Origin: Actinocatenispora sp036503555
GTDB taxonomy: Bacteria > Actinomycetota > Actinomycetes > Mycobacteriales > Micromonosporaceae
NCBI GenBank assembly: GCA_036503555.1
Contig: DASXWQ010000015.1
Location: forward strand, 124,001-188,000
Reading direction: 5' to 3'
Length of the DNA stretch: 64,000 nt
Below, piece after piece: positions 16,439-24,571 of the stretch. Both the position numbers and the translations under genes were made by a program. Each line of letters opens with the position of its first letter. Position 1 is the first letter of the stretch. The notes beneath the pieces were generated by a model that was not told the origin of the DNA, made no database searches, and saw only the letters and a program-made list of their open reading frames with translations.

Positions 16439-16792
16439 GTGAAGCTCAAGAAGCCAGTCATCGCGGCTGCCATGACGGCGGCCGTTGCCACCGGGGTCGG
16501 AGCGTGGGCCACGGCGGCTTCGGCGCAGCCGGCCGCGCCCGCCTCGTGCCCCGGTGACCACTGGGCCAACGTCGACAACTTCACCGGCAAGTATTTCGAC
16601 GGCAGCGGCGTCCACATCCGGACCGGCCCGTCCACCTCCTGCACGTCGCTGGGCAGCGGCTACACCAGTCACAACATCACGATCCACTGCTACGACACCC
16701 TCAAGGGCTGGTCGCACATCCGTGACAACACCACCGGCGTGAGCGGTTGGGTCGACGCCCGGTACCTGAAGATCACCGGTACGAGTTGCTGA
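16439..16792 (+). CDS. Small secreted SH3-domain protein
   Basis: 117 residues, GTG start with GGGGAGGAA ahead of it. Residues 1-30 are a signal peptide (MKLKKPVIAAAMTAAVATGV, then a cleavage region ATAASAQPA). The mature protein of about 87 residues is one bacterial SH3 domain: GVHIRTGPSTSCTSLG, then GWSHIRDNTTGVSGWVDARY. Four Cys could form two disulfides. Such domains bind cell-wall or extracellular polymers. No enzyme domain is attached, so it may act as a binding or inhibitory factor. It is transcribed alone. Confidence 0.88.
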   Translation: MKLKKPVIAAAMTAAVATGVGAWATAASAQPAAPASCPGDHWANVDNFTGKYFDGSGVHIRTGPSTSCTSLGSGYTSHNITIHCYDTLKGWSHIRDNTTGVSGWVDARYLKITGTSC

Positions 16793-16932
16793 GTCGGGTG
16801 CACCGGTAGGGATCGACGCGAGTGCGGCGTCGGCCACCGCGGATGGTCGACGCCACCGGCTCCCGCCCACGATCGTCGGCGTTCATCCGCTGACGAGTAC
16901 ACCGCAGTGTTCCTGAGCTCTTTCCGGGATGG

Positions 16933-17454
16933 TCAGGCGGCGAAGATCGTGGCCGGATCGCCGGTGTACCAGGCGTTGTCGATGCGCATCCGGCGGATGA
17001 CCCAGCGGTCACCGTCGCGTACGAGGTCGACGTCGTAGTGGTTCTTCAGCAGGGCGGATGGCCGGTCGAAGGGACCGTGGTCGACGGTGAGCAGGTGCTG
17101 GGCCTCCACCAGTGCGGTGAGCCGGGCGGTGTCGTCGTCGAGGGCGACCCGCGGGTTGGTGACCTGGTGGGTGGTGTCCACCCTTCCGGCGAAGAGGCCG
17201 AGGACGGTGGTGACGATCGTGTCCCGCCCCACCATCAGCGGCGGCCTGCCGCCCCAGCTCGCCGCCGCCGGCCGGAAGTCGAGTTCCGCGTCGGCGGCGA
17301 ACGCGGAGGCGAACAGCTCCGGGTCCTTCAGATCCTGTCCCAGGCCGAACCGGTACAGCGCGTCGACGATCTCCGCCCTGTCGCGCAGCTGCGCGGCGAT
17401 GGTTGCCGCATCGGTGCTCGGGGCGGCCAGCGCGTGGTTCTCGGTGACGTACAT
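16933..17454 (-). CDS. SnoaL-like (NTF2-fold) protein
   Basis: 173 residues. The domain spans IVDALYRFGLGQDLKDPELF, an acidic Asp-Ala-Glu-Leu-Asp strand, TTHQVTNPRVALDD and KNHYDVDLVRDGDRWVIRRM. This is the SnoaL_4 layout, which includes polyketide cyclases, dehydratases and ring-hydroxylating-dioxygenase-like subunits. It is transcribed away from the LysR gene at 17577, which probably regulates it; a palindrome lies in the 122-bp gap. The substrate is unknown. Confidence 0.85.
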   Translation of the reverse strand: MYVTENHALAAPSTDAATIAAQLRDRAEIVDALYRFGLGQDLKDPELFASAFAADAELDFRPAAASWGGRPPLMVGRDTIVTTVLGLFAGRVDTTHQVTNPRVALDDDTARLTALVEAQHLLTVDHGPFDRPSALLKNHYDVDLVRDGDRWVIRRMRIDNAWYTGDPATIFAA

Positions 17455-17545
17455 CGTGTGCTCCCGTGCAGGTCAGGGGTTCTCCTTGCGAGATCAACCC
17501 TCGCCGTTCCGCCGGGTCCGATCAACGCCGACCTGTGCAATGATC

Positions 17546-17562
17546 GTGAACCCAGACTTCAC
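17546..17562. promoter_or_regulatory. LysR-type inverted repeat in the divergent gap
   Basis: GTGAA (17546-17550) and TTCAC (17558-17562) are separated by seven bases, next to the start of the LysR gene. The size and the T...A-type ends fit a LysR recognition site controlling both divergent genes. Confidence 0.5.
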
Positions 17563-17576
17563 AATGAGGGGACGCG

Positions 17577-18467
17577 ATGCTGGAGCGGCACGAGCTGGAC
17601 GCGTTTCTCACCCTGGCCGAGGAGCTGCACTTCGGCCGGACCGCCGAGCGCCTGCACGTGTCCACCACCCGGGTCAGCCAGACCATCGCCAAGCTGGAGC
17701 GCCGTGTCGGTGTCCCGTTGTTCAACCGCACCAGCCGCCGCGTGGAGCTGACCGACGTCGGCCGGCAACTCGCCGAGGAGTTGCGCCCGGCCTGGGCGAG
17801 GATCGCCGCCGCGGTCGAGCGGGCGGTCGAGACCGGCCGAGGGCTGACCGGAAGGCTGCGCGTCGCGTTCGTCGGCGCGGCCGGCGGGCAGTTCGTAGCC
17901 CGCGTTGCCGAGGTGTTCCAGGGACGCGAGCCCGGCTGCGAGGTCGTGCTCCGCGAGGCGCAGACAGTCGACGTCTTCCCCTGGCTACGTGAGGGCGAGG
18001 TCGACGTCGCGCTGACCGATGGTCCCGTGGACGAGCCCGGCCTCGTCTCCGGCCCGGTACTCATCCGGGTGGCGCGGATGCTGGCTGTCCCCGCCGACCA
18101 TCCCTTTGCCGGCCGCGCGTCGGTCTCGGTGTCGGATCTGGCCCGGGTGCGGCTTCTCCGGCTGCCCGCCTCCGTGCCGGACTCCCTGCACCGGGACCGC
18201 ACGCCCGCCGCCACACCGGCGGGTCACCCGATCGAGCACGGCCCGTCCGCCGCGACGTTCACCGAGATGCTGACCCTGGTGGGTGCCGGCCAGGGCGTCT
18301 TCCCCGTCGGTGCGCAGGTCCCGCGCTACTACGTTCGTCCCGACGTCGCCTACGTTCCCTTCAGCGACGCCGCGCCGCTGGAGTGGTCCCTGCACTGGCG
18401 CACCGACGCCGCCACCGCCCGCGTCCGCGCGTTCGCCGAAGCCGCGCTCTACCTGATCAGCGACTGA
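17577..18467 (+). CDS. LysR-family transcriptional regulator
   Basis: 296 residues from ATG 17577. The N-terminal winged helix-turn-helix (about 1-65) reads LDAFLTLAEELHFGRTAERL then VSTTRVSQTIAKLERRVGV. The rest is a type 2 periplasmic-binding-protein-like effector domain (GRLRVAFVGAAGGQFVARVA and later). It is divergent from the SnoaL-like gene, the usual arrangement for a LysR regulator and its target. The intergenic palindrome is its likely site. The effector is unknown. Confidence 0.95.
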   Translation: MLERHELDAFLTLAEELHFGRTAERLHVSTTRVSQTIAKLERRVGVPLFNRTSRRVELTDVGRQLAEELRPAWARIAAAVERAVETGRGLTGRLRVAFVGAAGGQFVARVAEVFQGREPGCEVVLREAQTVDVFPWLREGEVDVALTDGPVDEPGLVSGPVLIRVARMLAVPADHPFAGRASVSVSDLARVRLLRLPASVPDSLHRDRTPAATPAGHPIEHGPSAATFTEMLTLVGAGQGVFPVGAQVPRYYVRPDVAYVPFSDAAPLEWSLHWRTDAATARVRAFAEAALYLISD

Positions 18468-18900
18468 CCGGCGCGTCAGCGCCGGGCCGGACGCCGCGGA
18501 ACCTCGCATCCGGCGCTGTGATCGAGGACGGTGTGTTGATTGCCGTGGGATCGGCCACCACTCATGGGCACGTTGCTACCTCGTGCCCGCTTGCGCCCGA
18601 TCGCGCCGTACGGTCGGCAGGGCGCACCCGGCGCATCGCAGATGACGCCGTATGTTCTCGGGCGCAGTTTGCGGTTACCTTGAGCAACCGCGTGAGTAGC
18701 AACCGGTTGCCGGGCTCGTGGGCTCCGGGGTGGGGGAGCGGCGCCCGCTATCATGGTGTCATCAGCTCGTTGACCTCTTGCCGCGAGTTGGCCGCGTGTT
18801 GTAGCACCCAGCACCCCTGCCGGGCCCCTGCTCCGCGCGTGACCGGCCGAGTCCATCGGGTCCGGTCGTCGGCGAGCCATCAACACAGATAGCGATCCCC
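18468..18900. other. Long leader/intergenic region upstream of the RNA helicase
   Basis: No gene is supported. A TATCAT hexamer at about 18769-18774 could be a -10 element, giving a leader of about 125 bases before the helicase. A symmetric element around GCAACC..CGGTTGC lies near 18683-18710. Long structured leaders are common for cold-responsive DEAD-box helicase genes, but that regulation is inference here. Confidence 0.35.
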
Positions 18901-20304
18901 TTGTCTTCTTCGTTCACCGACTTCGGCCTGCCCACGCGACTGACCGAGGTACTGCGCTCCGGCGCGATTCAGACCCCCACCCCCATCCAGCAGGCGGCGA
19001 TCCCGGACGCGCTCGCCGGGCGTGACGTGCTCGGCCGGGCCCGTACGGGTTCCGGTAAGACGCTCGCCTTCCTGCTGCCGCTGGTGGCCCGGCTGGCCGG
19101 CGGCGCCCGTCCGAAGCCGGGCGCGCCACGTGCCCTGGTCCTGGCGCCCACCCGCGAACTGGTCGTCCAGATCGACGAGGCGCTGCGACCGTTGGCCGCC
19201 GCCGCGCGGCTGAGCTCGCGCACCGTGTTCGGCGGTGTCGGGCAGGGCCCCCAGGTGTCCGCGATCCAGCGCGGTGTCGACATCGTCGTGGCCTGCCCCG
19301 GCCGGCTGGAGGACCTGATGCGGCAGGGCCACTGCACGCTGTCCGCCGTGCAGGTCACGGTGCTCGACGAGGCCGACCACATGGCCGCCCTCGGGTTCCT
19401 GCCGGTGGTGCGGCGGCTGCTCGACCGCACCCCCGCGAACGGGCAGCGGCTGCTGTTCTCGGCGACGCTGGACCGCGACGTCGACACCCTGGTCCGCCGG
19501 TACCTGTCCGCGCCGGCCCGGCACGAGGCCGACTCGGCTCAGTCGCCGGTGGGCACGATGACCCACCACGTGCTGCGGGTCGAACGCGAGGACCGCCTAC
19601 CGGTACTGGTCGACCTGACCAGCGCGCCGGGCCGCACCGTCGTGTTCACCCGTACCAAGCACGGTGCGAAGGCGCTGGTACGTCAGCTGCGGCGGAGCGG
19701 CGTGCCGGCCGTCGAACTGCACGGCAACCTGAGCCAGAACGCCCGTACCCGCAACCTCGACGACTTCCGCTCCGGTCAGGTGGCGGCGCTGGTCGCCACC
19801 GACATCGCCGCCCGCGGTATCCACGTGGACGACGTGGCGCTGGTCGTGCACGCCGACCCGCCCGCCGACCACAAGGCGTACCTGCACCGCTCCGGGCGTA
19901 CCGCCCGGGCCGGGGAGTCGGGCACCGTGGTCACGCTGGCCAGCTCGGACCAGGCCCGAGACGTCCAGCAGATGCTGCGGGCGGCTCGCATCACGGCGCC
20001 GACCACCCGCGTCACGTCGACCGACCATCCGGTACTGGCCGCGATCGCCCCCGGCGACCGGGTCCTGGCCAGCCCGGACACGATGCGGCCGGACACCGGC
20101 GCCGCGGCCGGGTCCACCGCGGCGACCTCGACCGCCGCCCGGCCCGCCACCGGACGCCGGCGGCGCCGCGCGGGCCGTGGTGCGAAACGCGCAGCGTCGC
20201 TCCCCAGCACCGCCACGGGGCAGACCGCGGGTCGCTCCCGTGGCGAGTCGCCCGGCACGCGTAGCGGCCACAGCGCCGCGGCGTTCAGCGCCCGGCGCCG
20301 CTGA
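18901..20304 (+). CDS. DEAD-box ATP-dependent RNA helicase
   Basis: 467 residues. All superfamily 2 motifs are present in order: Q motif (TPIQQAAIPDALAG), I (ARTGSGKT), Ia (APTRELV), II (LDEADHMA, i.e. DEAD), III (SAT), IV (VVFTRTK), V (ATDIAARGIHVDDV) and VI (HRSGRTARAG). The C-terminal 90 residues are basic and low-complexity, likely an RNA-binding tail. It probably remodels structured RNA or ribosome precursors in the cytosol. The open frame begins with TTG 18901 and no Shine-Dalgarno sequence, yet the Q-motif distance is right, so this start or a leaderless transcript is plausible. Confidence 0.95.
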   Translation: MSSSFTDFGLPTRLTEVLRSGAIQTPTPIQQAAIPDALAGRDVLGRARTGSGKTLAFLLPLVARLAGGARPKPGAPRALVLAPTRELVVQIDEALRPLAAAARLSSRTVFGGVGQGPQVSAIQRGVDIVVACPGRLEDLMRQGHCTLSAVQVTVLDEADHMAALGFLPVVRRLLDRTPANGQRLLFSATLDRDVDTLVRRYLSAPARHEADSAQSPVGTMTHHVLRVEREDRLPVLVDLTSAPGRTVVFTRTKHGAKALVRQLRRSGVPAVELHGNLSQNARTRNLDDFRSGQVAALVATDIAARGIHVDDVALVVHADPPADHKAYLHRSGRTARAGESGTVVTLASSDQARDVQQMLRAARITAPTTRVTSTDHPVLAAIAPGDRVLASPDTMRPDTGAAAGSTAATSTAARPATGRRRRRAGRGAKRAASLPSTATGQTAGRSRGESPGTRSGHSAAAFSARRR

Positions 20305-20529
20305 GCCGCCTTCGGTGTAGCAGCGGACCGCGAACGTCGCGGTAACGTCGGCGCCGGCCCGCCGGACCGCGGGTCGGCACACGCCGCCGCGTGCTGGTCG
20401 AACCGCCGACCACCTCGACCTCCCACATCCAGCTCATGCCGCACACGAGCCCGACCCGTGCCCGCCATCGACGCGGGAGTCCGGCTTCTCGACGCGGGCT
20501 GGGCCGGGTACCGCGGCCGGGAAGGCCGC

Positions 20530-20562
20530 TGACGGCAGGTTCCAGAACCGTTCCTGCCGTCA
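20530..20562 (-). terminator. Hairpin at the end of the MFS-ArsR operon
   Basis: Perfect 10-bp arms TGACGGCAGG and CCTGCCGTCA (20530-20539, 20553-20562) overlap the stop codon of the minus-strand ArsR-rhodanese gene. It is placed to end the two-gene transcript and possibly also readthrough from the helicase. Confidence 0.55.
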
Positions 20563-21303
20563 CTCGCCGCGTACGAGGTCGCCGCCGCGGCGTACCCAGG
20601 TGGCGAGGCCGCCGTCGATGCGCTGGATGGACCGGCCCGCCTCGGCGAAGTACGTCACCGCGTGCGCCGACGCGAAGCAGTACGGCCCCTCGCAGTACGC
20701 GACGACGTCCGCGTCGGCCGGCAGCTCGGCGATGCGGTCCCGCAGCTCGGCGAGCGGCATGGAGACCGCCCCCGGCAGGTGACCCCGCGCGAACTCCTCC
20801 GGCGGGCGGACGTCGATGAGGACGGTCTCGCCCGAGGCGAGCCGATCGTGCAGCTCCTCGACGGTCAGCCGCTCCATGCCACCCGGGCGCGACCACAGGC
20901 GGGTCAGCTCGACCTGCAGGTCGGCGAGCGTACCCTCGGCGAACTCCTCGAACCGCCGCACGAAGTCGACGACGTCCGGGCCGGCGAGCCGGTAGTGGAT
21001 CCGTACCCCGTCGCGGCGGGTACCGACGAGTTGCACGGCGCGCAGCACCTGTAGCTGCGCCGAGGTGTTCTTGACGGTCATCCGGGCGACGGTGGCCAGC
21101 TCCTCCACCGTGTGCTCGCCCTGTAGCAGCAGGTCGAGCAGGTGGATCCGGCCGGGGTTGGACAGCGCCTTGCCGAGCCGGCTGAGCTGCTCGTAGACCG
21201 GCGCGTCCGCGAACGGCCGCGGCGCTGCGTCGCCGTCCGCCTGGTGTCGGTCGCCGCTCGGCTCAGACCGTCGCGGCCGCTCGCTCGCGGGCTGCGGGCT
21301 CAC
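20560..21303 (-). CDS. ArsR-family repressor fused to a rhodanese domain
   Basis: 247 residues from GTG 21303, chosen because GGAGG precedes it. Residues about 25-115 form an ArsR/SmtB winged helix (LGKALSNPGRIHLLDLLLQG, then VEELATVARMTVKNTSAQLQ). Residues about 135-245 are a rhodanese domain (ETVLIDVRPPEEFARGHLPG) with the active-site loop YCEGPYCFAS, giving a catalytic Cys. Fusions of this kind may sense persulfide, sulfite or a metalloid through the rhodanese Cys. Its start lies inside the end of the MFS gene (41-bp overlap), so it is co-translated and probably represses that operon through the 22705-22726 palindrome. Confidence 0.92.
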   Translation of the reverse strand: MSPQPASERPRRSEPSGDRHQADGDAAPRPFADAPVYEQLSRLGKALSNPGRIHLLDLLLQGEHTVEELATVARMTVKNTSAQLQVLRAVQLVGTRRDGVRIHYRLAGPDVVDFVRRFEEFAEGTLADLQVELTRLWSRPGGMERLTVEELHDRLASGETVLIDVRPPEEFARGHLPGAVSMPLAELRDRIAELPADADVVAYCEGPYCFASAHAVTYFAEAGRSIQRIDGGLATWVRRGGDLVRGE

Positions 21304-22705
21304 GGGTCCTCCTCGCGGAACGGAGAGCGATGACGGTCGCCAGGACACCGACCAGGCACAACGCAGCGTACCCGCCGGCCAGCAGCCGGGCCGACCCCAG
21401 CACACCGGGACCGCCCAACTCGAACAGCAACCCGGCCAGCGCCGAGCCGAACGCGTTGCTGATCAGCTGCGTGGTGTTGACGCCGGCGGCGGCCTTGCTG
21501 CCCTCCGCGGTGTCCGGACTGATCCGCATCGCCGCCGGTACCCAGTGCGCGAAGGCCATCCCGATGCCGCTGCCGGCGACGAGCAGCACCGCGAACCAGG
21601 CCACGATCCGTACCGGGCCGGGGGCGGTGACCTGGAGCGCCGCGTACCCGGCGAGGCCGGCGGAGAGCAGCAGCGGGCCGAGGATCCGTTGTAGCCGCGC
21701 GACGCGTTCGCCGGTCAGGCCGCTGGAGACGATCTGCGCGATGCTCCAACCCCAGGACAGCGAGGCACCGAGTAGCCCGGCGACGAGCGGGGAGAGCGTC
21801 CCGATCCGCTGGCCGAGCAGCGGCAGGAACGTCTCGACGGTCGAGCCGATGGCGAGGATCGCGACGCTGAGGTAGAGCCACTTCAGCGGCGTACCGCGCC
21901 GGTAGGTGACGGCCGGCAGCACCGTTGCGGCGGCGGACCGTTCCCGCAGCAGGAAGCCGACCAGGAACAGCACGGCGACCACGATCAGGCCGACGGCGGC
22001 CAGCCGGCCGGACACGATCGAGGCGACGCTGACCGTCGCGACGCCGAGACCGACCAGGACCAGCGCCGGGAGCGGCAGCGGGTCGGCGGTCCCGGTGCCG
22101 GGTGTGGCCGGCATCGACCGGCGTACCAGCCCGGCCACGCCGGCCGCGGCGACGGCGAGCAGCACGAACGCCAGCCGCCACTGCCCGAACTGGGCGAACA
22201 GCCCGCCCAGGATCGGCCCGACCACGTTGCCGACACCCCACATCGCCGACATCAGCCCGAGCGACCGCTGCCACAGATGACTGGGCAGTGCCTGGCGTAC
22301 GACGGCGAAGCCGAGTCCGGCGAGGAGCCCGCCCGCGAGCCCCTGCAGGACGCGCCCGACCAGCAGCACGGCCATCACCGATGCCACCGCGGCGATCACG
22401 CTGCCCGCCCCGAACAGGGCCAGCGCGAGCCAGTACGACCGCCGCGGCCCGCGCCGGTTGACCGTACGGCTGACCAGCATGGACGTGAACACCGACGCGA
22501 CCAGGAAGGAGGTCATCACCCACGCGTACAGGCCCATGCCGCCGATGTCGCCGACGGCACTGGGTAACAGGCTGGTGGTCAGGTAGACGTTCACCGCGTA
22601 GAGCGCGACACCGCCGCTGAGCACGACCGTCACGCCCCGGTACCGCCGGCCCAGCAACTCGCCCCACGAGCCCCGTCGCGGCCCATCGCTCTTCGCTTTA
22701 CTCAT
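21263..22705 (-). CDS. MFS-type membrane transporter (drug or metabolite efflux)
   Basis: 480 residues with about 12-14 membrane helices. The early loop MLVSRTVNRRGPRRSYW matches the MFS loop 2-3 motif, and LLVGRVLQGLAGGLLAG matches helix 4 of the DHA2-like exporters. A C-terminal Arg-rich tail follows. It is first in an operon with the ArsR-rhodanese repressor, so its substrate is probably a sulfur, metalloid or oxidising compound recognised by that regulator (inference). The start ATG lies at the edge of a perfect 22-bp palindrome, so the transcript is leaderless or nearly so. Confidence 0.92.
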   Translation of the reverse strand: MSKAKSDGPRRGSWGELLGRRYRGVTVVLSGGVALYAVNVYLTTSLLPSAVGDIGGMGLYAWVMTSFLVASVFTSMLVSRTVNRRGPRRSYWLALALFGAGSVIAAVASVMAVLLVGRVLQGLAGGLLAGLGFAVVRQALPSHLWQRSLGLMSAMWGVGNVVGPILGGLFAQFGQWRLAFVLLAVAAAGVAGLVRRSMPATPGTGTADPLPLPALVLVGLGVATVSVASIVSGRLAAVGLIVVAVLFLVGFLLRERSAAATVLPAVTYRRGTPLKWLYLSVAILAIGSTVETFLPLLGQRIGTLSPLVAGLLGASLSWGWSIAQIVSSGLTGERVARLQRILGPLLLSAGLAGYAALQVTAPGPVRIVAWFAVLLVAGSGIGMAFAHWVPAAMRISPDTAEGSKAAAGVNTTQLISNAFGSALAGLLFELGGPGVLGSARLLAGGYAALCLVGVLATVIALRSARRTREPAARERAAATV

Positions 22706-22726
22706 TATCTAAAGATCTTTAGATAA
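22705..22726 (-). promoter_or_regulatory. Perfect 22-bp palindrome at the MFS start codon
   Basis: Each half-site is TTATCTAAAGA, inverted without a spacer. The AT-rich composition stands out sharply from the surrounding DNA. The A of the MFS ATG is the last base of the palindrome on the minus strand. Its place and symmetry indicate an operator for the co-encoded ArsR-rhodanese repressor that blocks transcription start directly. Confidence 0.8.
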
Positions 22727-22863
22727 GAGGTCGAACGCAAGGGTCTCGTCCAGGATGTGACGCAGCCCGCACCCGCGGTGCGTGCGCAGGCTGGTGTAGC
22801 GCGCGGCTCGGCGGCCCAAGATCGTTCGGCCGCCGTTGGAGCTCGGCCCCCTATGCTGGGCCG

Positions 22864-23271
22864 ATGTCGCTTGCGGTGCGCTGGATTCGGCCGCTCACGG
22901 TGGTGTCGGCACTCTGCTTCGCTGGCGCGGCGTACGCAATCCGCGCCGCAATGGACGGGCCCGTCGAGCAGTACTCGGGCGCCGCCCTGTCGGGCGCCAT
23001 CGTCTACGCGATAGTGATCTTCATACGGCCGCGGATCTCGCCACTGGCCGCCGGCGCCGCCGCGATCGCGTACTGCTGGTTCATCGAGTTCGCACAGCTC
23101 ACCCCCGTACCCGAGGCGCTCTCCCAACGCAGCTGGCTGGCGCAGCAGCTGCTCGGCGCCCAGTTCGACGTCATCGACGTCGCCTGGTACCCGGTCGGCA
23201 TCGTCCCCCTGGTCGCCGCGCATTGGCTGCTCCGCGCCCGCGCGCGTACCCGAACACCTGCCGAGCCTTAG
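22864..23271 (+). CDS. DUF2809-family membrane protein
   Basis: 135 residues with four predicted membrane helices (TVVSALCFAGAAYAIRAAMD, SGAIVYAIVIFIRP, LAAGAAAIAYCWFIEFAQL, and the C-terminal VAWYPVGIVPLVAAHWLLR). The segment FIEFAQL followed by a later DVIDVAWYPVG matches the conserved core of DUF2809, a family of small VanZ-like membrane proteins of unknown role. ATG at 22864. It is divergent from the MFS operon but does not share its palindrome. Confidence 0.8.
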   Translation: MSLAVRWIRPLTVVSALCFAGAAYAIRAAMDGPVEQYSGAALSGAIVYAIVIFIRPRISPLAAGAAAIAYCWFIEFAQLTPVPEALSQRSWLAQQLLGAQFDVIDVAWYPVGIVPLVAAHWLLRARARTRTPAEP

Positions 23272-23617
23272 GGCGTCCCCACGTCACGGCATCCGTCGTT
23301 CGACGACCTCGGACGGCATCCTGCCCACGTACCAGCCGTCGACGCGCAACGTGACCAGACCAACCGGCCGTCTCCACTGCACGGCCTTCGAGATTCCTTG
23401 GCTGTGGCCAGACGTAGGCGTAGCGCAGCCGGCCTCAGCGCGGGACGTCATGGTTCAGGAACGATGACGTCGGACGAGCTCGTCGACGGTCGCCGGCGAC
23501 GGACCCGTCGGGCCGCTTGCCCGTGCGACAGCCACTCCTGTATGCCCGGCGGCCGGGCCGGACGGCGGTATTCACCGCCCGACCGGCGCATGGCCAGAAA
23601 CGTTGTGTCAGTACGGT
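23272..23617. other. Intergenic stretch without recognised features
   Basis: No frame is protein-like on either strand and I see no strong hairpin. It separates DUF2809 from the phosphotransferase-like gene. Confidence 0.4.
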
Positions 23618-24358
23618 GTGGCGGTGGGATGGGAGACGCTTCGGCGGTGGGGTGAAGACGCGGCTCGGATCGAGCGGCTTGTTGGCGGCGCCGCCAACGA
23701 CGTGTGGAGCGTGTCCGTCGACGGGCAGCTCGCGGTCGGTCGTCTCGGTGCCCGGAGTGATGCCGATCTGGCGTGGGAGACCGAGCTCCTGCAACACCTC
23801 GACCGTGCGGGTCTGACCGTGCCGGTGCCGATCCCGACCAGGGACGGCCGGCTGTTCGCCGACGGTCTGGTGGTGATGACCTACGTGGCGGGCGGACCGC
23901 CCGAGACGCAGTCCGACTGGCGTCGCGTTGCCGGTACGCTCCGGGAGCTGCACCGGTTGACGCGGGGTTGGCCGCAGCGCCCCGGCTGGCGGTCGTCGAC
24001 CGATCTCCTGCGCGTCGGTACCGGGACGAGGATCGACCTCGGCGCGATGCCTCCGGAGGGTGTCGCCCGGTGCCGGGCGGCGTGGGCGCGGCTCGTCGGG
24101 CGGGAGACGTGCGTCGTCCACGGCAACCCCAACAATCCCGGCAACGTCCGGATGACCGCGAGTCGGGTCGCGCTGATCGACTGGGATGAGACGCATGTCG
24201 ACGTCCCCGACCTCGATCTCGTGCTGCCCGGCAACGCCGCCGGCCTCGACGATCGCGGGTACGACATCGCCGCGCAGGCGTCGGCCGCGTGGGAGGCCGC
24301 TGTCTGCTGGGACGACGAGTACTCGGTCAGGCGGCTCGCCCAGGTTCGAGCGGTCTGA
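23618..24358 (+). CDS. Aminoglycoside-phosphotransferase-like protein with altered catalytic loop
   Basis: 246 residues; GTG 23618 or GTG 23624 could be the start and neither has a clear ribosome site. APH/choline-kinase fold: an N-lobe with VWSVSVDGQLAVGRLGARSD, a hinge LVVMTYVAGGPP, a helix RELHRLTRG, then the catalytic loop VVHGNPNNPGNVR and the metal-binding LIDWDE. In active members the loop reads His-x-Asp; here the Asp is Asn (codon AAC), which should remove the catalytic base. The metal Asp is retained. The protein may be a pseudoenzyme or a ligand binder. It stands alone. Confidence 0.82.
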   Translation: MAVGWETLRRWGEDAARIERLVGGAANDVWSVSVDGQLAVGRLGARSDADLAWETELLQHLDRAGLTVPVPIPTRDGRLFADGLVVMTYVAGGPPETQSDWRRVAGTLRELHRLTRGWPQRPGWRSSTDLLRVGTGTRIDLGAMPPEGVARCRAAWARLVGRETCVVHGNPNNPGNVRMTASRVALIDWDETHVDVPDLDLVLPGNAAGLDDRGYDIAAQASAAWEAAVCWDDEYSVRRLAQVRAV

Positions 24359-24571
24359 GAACGCGTCGGACCGGCCCACGGGCGCATCCCGCGCGGTCGG
24401 GTGTCCGGGTGGCCTGGCCGCGGACGGCCAGGGCCGCGTCGCGACTGACGTTTCCAGGGGCTGATCGCCTCCCGGCGCCGTGGGACTTGACCGCGCCACC
24501 TAGCGTCGGGCCACCAATCGCCAAGGTGCATCGCCCGATTGCTGAATATGTAGTCCGAAAGGTGCGGAATT

